Below are positions 57,611 to 64,000 of a DNA stretch of 64,000 bases, piece after piece (the stretch's first letter is position 1; the number at the start of each line of letters is the position of its first letter). Below the pieces are notes generated by a model. That model ran no database searches, was not told the DNA's origin, and worked only from the letters and a program-made list of their open reading frames with translations. The position numbers and the translations under genes are program-made. The DNA is from Malachius bipustulatus (taxonomy: Eukaryota > Arthropoda > Insecta > Coleoptera > Melyridae): assembly GCA_910589415.1 (NCBI GenBank), contig OU342637.1, forward strand, positions 41,136,162 through 41,200,161, in the 5' to 3' direction.

Positions 57611-58260
57611 AAAAAAGGTCATTGTGTATAAGTGACACCATGTGAGCTTGGAAACTCAGTAGTTTGGGATGCTACAGCGTAAACTCAGTTGAAGAGCTAA
57701 AGAGAGAAGGTTACTAAGTGAATAGTGAAGTCCAGAGTGTTATGACAAGATAGAAGTCAGGTAATTAATAGTTAACAGAGACAGAAGGCTAAGAGAAGAA
57801 GGCCTAGTGAGGCAATAAACAGTGGACTCTAGTTTTTTTCATGCCATCAGATGGAATCCAATAATTGTGAAGTAAATTAAGAAAAGAGCTACCCGCTCTG
57901 TGATTCTTTTTGACTTTTCGGAAGATTGAACTTAAGTGGACTGTAATTTGGAAAGAGTTGTTAATGGCAGTATACTATTAACGGGTTGACTGCCAATGTG
58001 TAAATTTCAAAAAATCCCCCTGACGTCATTAGCATTAATAAAACTAAATATTAATTATTTCCAGAACAAGCTGTGTTTAGTGTACCGAGTATTTAGACAG
58101 ATGAAACGTGACAGCAAGATTGAGAAGAAGTGGTTAGTTGATTCTGAGGTTATTATAACGTGAATAGAGACTGAAAATAAACTGTTACAAACTATTGTAA
58201 AAGTTATTTGAGATAAATAAATACATACAAATATTTCAAACTATTTTCACATTCTCATTA
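57611..58260. other. Intron with no recognised element
   Basis: Sequence of more balanced composition (for example GGAAACTCAGTAGTTTGGGA, GAGGCAATAAACAGTGGACT). It might be an old solo LTR but I see no matching partner or clear ends. Confidence 0.35.
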
Positions 58261-58324
58261 CCATTATTACTGAATGGGCCAACTGATGTGGAACGGGGCT
58301 GGTAAAGAAATATTGACTACTTAC

Positions 58325-58631
58325 TTAAAGAGAATTTTCCTCAGTGACTTCGAATTTTCTTTCAAGAGGGTATTACTCAAGTTTCCATTTATACACAAAC
58401 GCAGATGGATACTGAGAGACTTTAAACATAAGAAAACAAAATTACAATGTTCAGCAGCTGTTTTAAACGGCTTAGGTGGTTTCTTGTATTCAAAGGTAGT
58501 AGCATATTTTTCCAAAAACTTCGTTAAAAGGTCAAATGTTTTCTCATGTAAATCTATACAATACGGTTTATGTTTTGTGGTGTAGCGGTTTTCCAGAGAG
58601 GGAGTACTCCAAGCAATCGAATGAGTTGTAC
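58325..58631 (-). CDS. HERC2: HERC2-like, exon 2 in this window
   Basis: A 307-nt exon, acceptor ATGTTTTCAG, donor GTAAGTAG. The start (G)TTHSIAWSTPS completes the last RCC1 blade, equivalent to GPAQSFAWSS in human HERC2. Next come the linker helices (CIDLHEKTFDLLTKFLEKY, like VDICSMTFEQLDLLLRQV), then CNFVFLCLKSLSIHLRL, like VAVATLNLLRLQLHAAI. The intron upstream is only 61 bp. Confidence 0.88.
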
Positions 58632-58692
58632 CTGAAAACATACATTATTATAATAATAATTAATTAATAAAACAAAAATTAGGAAATACTAC

Positions 58693-58966
58693 CAGTTGTA
58701 ATCTGTCGGATTTTCATTCCTTCAAGTGCTATAACCATCAAAGGTCTAGTTATAGGAGTAGTTGTATGTCCTTGACCGCACTGCCCCATATTATTATTGC
58801 CCCATGCAAACACCTCAAATTCGTCAGTCAGGGCCAGACAGTGATTGTCACCAGTGACTACATCAATAATTTTATGATTTTCCAGTTCTTCCACTCGAAT
58901 AGGAAAGAGGGCAATTGCATCAGCTGAACCGTAACCTAATATAGGACCACTTCCCCATACGTACAA
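58693..58966 (-). CDS. HERC2: HERC2-like, exon 1 in this window (RCC1 blades)
   Basis: A 274-nt exon, acceptor TTAATTTCTAG, donor G/GTAGTA. It encodes RCC1-repeat sequence: YVWGSGPILGYGSADAIALF, KIIDVVTGDNHCLALT, EVFAWGNNNMGQCG, and MKIRQITTG. Human HERC2 has KKVIDVAAGSTHCLALTEDS at the same place, in the first RCC1-like beta-propeller. Earlier blades and the start codon lie further right, outside the window or in exons I could not find. Confidence 0.88.
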
Positions 58967-59440
58967 CTAGAAATTAAAAACAAAATAAATTAAAACTGAT
59001 GTAGGTACCTGATGTTTCATTAGTAATTCATTAATAAAAAAATCTACGTCCAGTTTGAACACTGGGCCTAAATACAAATGTCTGTGCCATTTGATGTAAA
59101 TATACCTTTACCGTGTAACAGTGCAAAGGCAATACTTGAAAATTTGAAACCTTGAATGATATTCCCTGCATTTGAAGAGTAAAGAGAGCAGGGAGTTAGT
59201 AGTGGTCCTTTTTTTATGAACAAAATCTTCTTTTATTTTTGTTTTTATTGGAGGCAGTTGTCTGACCTTCCTTTTCACATTTTCAATAATATTTCCCATT
59301 TTCTTTCAGTATTGCTTTTGCCATTTGTAGTAGTAGAATGCTAGTACGAATCTTGGTGTTGTATTTATTATAACGTAAATTCGGTATTTTGTATTGCAAT
59401 TTTTGTGTTTCTTAATCGTGATTGGACTGGTAGGATATTT
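58967..59440. other. HERC2 intron upstream of exon 1
   Basis: AT-rich; two 63-codon minus-strand frames with no known domain. I looked for an earlier RCC1 blade exon and found none. Confidence 0.4.
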
Positions 59441-59444
59441 TTCA

Positions 59445-59745
59445 AAATGAGTGAGGTGTGGTTGTAAGATACTTTGATAAAATCGGAACAATTCCAAGCA
59501 TTAAAGCCAAATGTAAAATATGCTCCACGGAACTAAAGTATTCCTCTGGCACCGGATCATTGTGGAATCACATTAAACCGAGGCACCCGAGAACTAATGA
59601 TAAAAAGCTACAACCACAAGCAGGTCCTTCCCAGTCTTGCATCAAATTTGTGGCATCACAGAGGGTGTATGACCAAACACGACAAAAGCAAATAACCAGT
59701 TTGATTTTAGGCATTTTAAATAAGAACATGATGCCTATAAAATTC
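59445..59745 (+). pseudogene. hAT transposase N-terminus with BED finger
   Basis: MSEVW at 59447 is followed by a stop or frameshift and then VRYFDKIG, KAKCKICSTELKYSSGTGSL, WNHIKPRHP. The C-x2-C...H-x4-H pattern is the BED zinc finger at the N-terminus of hAT transposases; RQKQITSLILGILNKNMMPI is the usual next segment. It breaks off at a (TTTA)n run at 59750-59772. Confidence 0.75.
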
Positions 59746-60150
59746 ATTCATTTATTTATTTATTTATTCAACCAGTAAGTTTACAAGGATTATAAGTTGT
59801 AAAAATCAGCAACTCCCACAGAGGAGAACACAATTACCTGTTGGTGGGACAATGTGATTAACATTAAATAGGACAACTAAAACTAAAACCAAAAATAATA
59901 ATCAACATCAAAATGACAAAGTTGAACCCACAAGAATAAATCAATCCCAAAATAAGATAAAATTATTTGCCTCGATTATCCATTATTACAACCCTATAGA
60001 ACAGTGACAACTTTAAACTGTCACTGTTGCAATCACATTCTATTCTAAACATTGACATTAATCCATTCTTTCAATTTTTTTTTTATTCTTTATTTTCAAG
60101 TTTTTGAGATCATTTGGTAGATTATTAAACAAGTCAATAGCCTTAACTAA
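59746..60150. other. Unassigned repeat-like segment
   Basis: It begins with TTTATTTATTTATTTATT and continues AT-rich to about 60150. The (TTTA)n start could be the tail of a minus-strand LINE 3' end. No coding signal. Confidence 0.35.
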
Positions 60151-61244
60151 CATCTCTACCTCTAAACACAACTTTAGAAGCAATAGCTATAACTATCTGG
60201 TGCCCCAAAAAACTCACTCTATGCAGCATATATATTCCTCCAAATTGCAATCTACGCCAGGATGAACTAGTATCTGTCATAAATCAACTCCCCCCACCCT
60301 TCCTTCTCGTGGGAGACTTCAATGCACACAGTACAATCTGGGGCTCGGAAAGGACATTAGGTAGAGGATAGGTAATCGAGAATATACTGAATGACCACGA
60401 CATCTGTCTTTTAAACAACGGCTCTAGCACCCACTTCAATATTTCTTCCAGTAACTTCTCCTCAATCGACCTCAGTCTATGCGACCCTAGACTTATCACA
60501 ACTCTCACATGGAACCCCCTTGACAGTTTCCATGACAGCAATCACTTTCCAATTCTCATCACCAATAACGTAGTGAGATCGCCTGAAATAGTAACTAAAT
60601 AAATGGAAGATAAACCAAGCTAAATGGGAAAATTTCAGCTTTCACGCAGAAAATCTGCTCTGTTCGCAAGAATTTCAAGAAGATACTGATGACGCCTTAA
60701 ACTTCTTCAATAAGTGCATAATTACTGCCACTGAAACACATATAGGTAAGAGCTCATCTCTTCCCAACACAAAGGTACTCCTTGGTGGAATTCCAACTGT
60801 GAAAAAGCTGTTAGAGAATGCAAGTCCGCCTTAAACAAGTATCGTAGGGTCAGAAATGAAACCACACTGATTCGCTTTAAGCAACTTAGAGCTAGAGCAA
60901 GAAAAGTAATAAAACAAAGCAAGCGTGACTCATGGAGCAAATATGTATCTTCAATAACATGCGAAACTCCTTCAAGTCAAGTCTGGACGAAGATCAGACA
61001 AATGCAAGGGAAAACAACATTTACCAAAATTCCAGCTTTAATGTATCAGGGTGAACTCACTAACAATAGTCAACGAATCTCTGAAATACTGGCATCAAAC
61101 CTTCAAGAAAAAAACAAAAATCAAAGCACCGACTTTTTACAATATGAGAACTCAAATAACCCAAATGACACCACAACCTCTCCAATAGATCCCAAAACCC
61201 AAGATCCAAAATCATGAAATTTTCTCTTTTCGCTAGAAGAACTA

Positions 61245-62750
61245 TTGACATCACTGGCCACCTGTAAAATTAATTCAGCAGCAGGCCCTGATGATATTCC
61301 TTTTATTTTCTTACAGAACCTCTCAGCCCCCTGCCTCTCTAAATTGTTAGAGCTCTACAATAAAGTCTGGTCTTCCAAAAAATTCCCTAAGCTCTGGCAA
61401 GAATCGATAGTCCTTCCAATAAGAAAGCCTGATAAAGCTGCAACAGATCCCAACTCGTACAGACCAATCTCACTTACGTGTACAGCTTGCAAGTTGTTAG
61501 AAAAAAGTATTATTAAGAGACTTCTTTGGTACATCGAGAAACATAGAATTTTTGTTGCAGCCCAATCCGGATTTCGACCTCAACGCAGCACCATTGACAA
61601 TCTTGCTTTGCTGCAAACATACATAGCCAACGCCTTCTCAAGAAAACAAGATGTTATAGCTGCCATATTAGACATTGAAGGTGCTTTTGACACTCTGCCA
61701 TCCGCTGTCATTATTAAAAAATTAACAAATCTCCAGTTGACTGGCAATATACTGTACTTTCTCCAAAACTTTTTAAGAAACAGGTCCTTCAGAGTTAGAG
61801 CCAACAATGAAACCTCCTCGGTATTTGCTCAGAAGAATGGAGTTCCACAAGGTTCCATTCTATGCCCTACACTCTTTAATTTAGCCATTAATGACATATG
61901 TACAACGATACGTGCTCCAGTTAAATATGCACTGTACGCTGATGACCTGATCATCTACTGTCATGGCAAAAACACAAGTGCAACATCCAGCCTAATCCAA
62001 GAGGCAGTAAATCAACTTAATCTCTGGGCGTCCAAATCTGGTTTCCGTTTCTCCACCACGAAATCCAAAGTAATAAAGTTTAGTCTAAATTTCAATCCGT
62101 CGACTCCAAGAATACTCCTCAACGGAAAAACCATGCCCTCCGTAAATCAGCTCAAAATTCTCGGATTGACATTCGACAAGAGATTGAACTGGAAGCAGCA
62201 CATTGCAGATATCAAAACCAACTGTCTCAAAAAACTCAACATACTCAAAATCTTATCGCACAACCAATGGGGAGCCGATGAGGATGTCTTGCTGAGGGTG
62301 TATCGTACTCTTATCCGGTCCAAAATAGACTACGGCAGTGTCATCTATATGTCTGCTTCGGAATTCACCTTAAAAAGCCTAAACTCGATTCACAACACCA
62401 CTCTAAGAATGTGTCTCGGAGCTTTCAGATCCAGTCTAAGTGAGAGCGTCTACTGTGAAGCTAACGAACCCCCTCTCAAGCTGAGACGTCAACAACTTCT
62501 ATCAAGTTACTTTGCAAGGATATCAGCGAACCCCCAGAACCCAGCATACTCCCTTCTGACCTCAATGGGACCTCAACCTGATCCTCCTCCTAAGATTCTA
62601 TCCGTTCCACAAATTCTCCACGCACACCTGACCTCCTTGACAGACCCGAATGTTTCTCTCCTATCTACATGCCATCTTCCGACATCCACCACCCCCGCCT
62701 TGGGAAAAAACTCTCCCAAACCTCAACACGTCTCTCGGCTGCCATCTTAA
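61245..62750 (+). pseudogene. I-like LINE reverse transcriptase, open frame
   Basis: A 501-codon uninterrupted frame: INSAAGPDDIPFIFLQNLSA, DPNSYRPISLTCTACKLLEK, QSGFRPQRSTIDNLALLQT, AAILDIEGAFDTL (palm A), NGVPQGSILCPTLFNLAIND (palm B), LYADDLIIYCHGKN (palm C, both Asp present), LKILGLTFDKRLNWKQHI, RSKIDYGSVIY. RT core residues are all intact, unlike the 35-36 kb copy. It is joined upstream to a broken endonuclease, so no full ORF2 product is expected. Confidence 0.85.
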
Positions 62751-63228
62751 ACACGGTACCCCGAAAGAGCTTCTAAGAAAATCATTCCTGAATATAATCA
62801 ACACCTCCAATTTCGATGAAATTTTATACACTGATGCGTCGAAGAGTGAAACCTGCGTCGGCTGCGCGGTGGTTACTCTCGACAACATTGTCGCCACCAT
62901 GTCTCTACCATCTTCTGCTAGTGTACATACAGCGGAACTATTCGGAATCCTTCAAGCAATCAAGTCTATAATAAATAAAGAATCTAATAATATTGCTATT
63001 TGCACTGATTCGCTCTCGTCTATCGATTCCATTAGATGTCTCTACGCACAATATCCAATAGTGCAGGATATTCACAACTCACATGACAGGCTGGTTTCCT
63101 GGGGAAGCAAAGTAACACTGATATGGGTCCCGTCTCACATAGGCATAGCGGGAAACGAAAAGGCTGACGAGGCAGCCAAAAAAAGCCTCATTATCTCCCA
63201 CAGTCTCTACAAATACACAAATCTATAG
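62650..63228 (+). pseudogene. I-like LINE RNase H domain
   Basis: A 192-codon frame in another phase than the RT, overlapping its end by 101 bp: a frameshift near 62700 separates the two. Motifs ILYTDASKSE (first Asp), SVHTAELFGILQAIKSI (Glu), ICTDSLSSIDSI (second Asp), LIWVPSHIGIAGNEKADEAA (His and last Asp). All four catalytic acids are present. Confidence 0.83.
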
Positions 63229-63671
63229 AGACTTAAAAACTTATTTCACAAAAGCTACCAAGACTGCCTGGTAAAATCATTGTGACGGAATCACTTCAAA
63301 ACTGCACGAGATCGAACCATCCATTACTCGACTCGAACCCCCTCCAACTATGACCAGAAGGAACAAACTGGTGATTCGCCGACTACGTATCGGACACACC
63401 CAACTCACCCATGGGTTCTTGATGGCTGCAGAAAATCCACCGCTCTGTGAGCACTGTAACAACAGCCTCACTGTCAAACACATCCTTACAGGATGCTGAA
63501 GATTAACCAAGACCCGAAATAAACATAATATAGAAGGAAGTATAAAAGAACTCCTCAGTTCCACCGAACGACTCTCTCAAGTTATCAGCTACCTTCAAGA
63601 CATCGATTTGTTTTAAAAATTATAATAATAATTATACTCTGTCACTGCTATGTAAAACACCTGTCTTTAAC

Positions 63672-63934
63672 AATTGAACCCTATGCTGCAACAACGTTGT
63701 AAGTGCCAAAAGTAAATTTTGCGGGAAGTCGAAATAAACATTTTTTTGTGAACCAATAGAATATATCAGCTTACAAACATTAATATATTAATGTTAATTA
63801 ATGAATATAAGTAATTAATATATTAATGTTTGTAAGCTGATATATTCTATTGGTTCACAAAAAAATGTTTATTTCGACTTCCTCCAAAATTTACTTTTGG
63901 CACTTACAACGTTGTTGCAGCATAGGGTTCAATT
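63672..63934. mobile_element. Hairpin MITE in LINE 3' UTR
   Basis: About 260-bp near-perfect inverted repeat, ends AATTGAACCCTATGCTGC and complement, with AAC (or TTAAC) repeated on both sides (63667-63671, 63933-63937). Removing it rejoins the LINE 3' UTR. The arm contains GTAAGTGCCAAAAG, like the inner end of the transposon at 48081-51057. Confidence 0.8.
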
Positions 63935-64000
63935 AACTAAATTTCTGATATTATAATGTATTGTATTGTAACTGTGTCAATGACCTCCAGCTGTCGAGAC

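Larger units (their letters stand above)
60150..64000 (+). mobile_element. I-like LINE with RNase H, cut by window end
   Basis: It is 5' truncated within the endonuclease (CSIYIPPNCNLRQDELVSV, LLVGDFNAHSTIWGS, LLNNGSSTHFNISS, FHDSNHFPILI). The endonuclease and linker carry several stops. RT and RNase H follow in long open frames; the C-terminal cysteine motif (LCEHCNNSLTVKHILTGC) and a stop at about 63616 end ORF2. The 3' UTR is interrupted by a hairpin (63672-63934) and ends at the window edge in CCTCCAGCTGTCGAGAC, matching the 3' UTR of the 33-37 kb copy. Confidence 0.87.

Noticed and set aside
59108..59299. 63-codon minus-strand ORF as an upstream HERC2 exon
   Set aside because: It shows no RCC1 motif and no fitting splice sites to join exon 1.
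1..64000. tRNA, rRNA or CRISPR features
   Set aside because: I saw no tRNA cloverleaf (the only tRNA-like match is the 18-nt BEL primer site), no rRNA, and no regularly spaced unique-spacer arrays; the tandem repeats have no unique spacers.

Overview
The window is AT-rich animal DNA, most likely from an insect. Evidence: spliced exons of a metazoan gene, BEL/Pao, Jockey-like, I-like, pogo, rosa-mariner and hAT-related transposons, and many (TA)CAGGGTG-ended foldback elements. I cannot fix the order. There are no bacterial-type operons. Almost all of the sequence is transposable elements packed into the introns of one host gene.

Host gene. Six exons on the minus strand (58966-58693, 58631-58325, 52704-52395, 39274-38825, 37874-37733, 11983-11264) encode part of a HERC2-like giant E3 ligase: the last blades of the first RCC1-like domain and the helical region after it. 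Every junction is GT-AG and every phase matches its neighbour (about 734 codons). The gene runs right to left and continues beyond both window ends. Its introns reach 5.6, 13.1 and 25.7 kb.

Layout, left to right. 1-11.1 kb: a plus-strand LINE split by an almost intact BEL/Pao retrotransposon (1136-9445, minus strand, 395-bp LTRs, TSD CTTAT). 11.3-12.0 kb: a HERC2 exon. 12.0-18.1 kb: foldback elements; inside the largest (13857-18095) sits a cassette of 2.2 kb with a 13-bp TSD, carrying an intact intronless TRAPPC2 (sedlin) ORF bracketed by inverted units that each hold a hammerhead ribozyme. 19-27.1 kb: a minus-strand LINE split by a pogo-like element, which itself holds three abutting foldbacks, one with a Tc1-like element in its loop. 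27.3-32.1 kb: a plus-strand LINE split by a second pogo-like element and by a hammerhead-ribozyme tandem dimer. 33.2-37.6 kb: an I-like LINE with RNase H. 37.7-39.3 kb: two HERC2 exons. 40-41.8 kb: a rearranged LINE with a 5-copy, ~246-bp tandem array. 42.8-45 kb: 5' part of a Jockey-clade LINE. 45-47.3 kb: foldback and piggyBac-like MITEs. 47.5-52.3 kb: a TTAA-flanked element containing a second transposon with subterminal repeats. 52.4-52.7 kb: a HERC2 exon. 53.7-57.6 kb: nested foldbacks, one carrying a decayed rosa-type mariner transposase. 58.3-59.0 kb: two HERC2 exons. 59.4-64 kb: a hAT BED-finger remnant and an I-like LINE cut by the window end.

The most notable content is the hammerhead-ribozyme elements (two divergent families at two loci, each with a clean TSD) and the complete TRAPPC2 gene mobilised with one of them.
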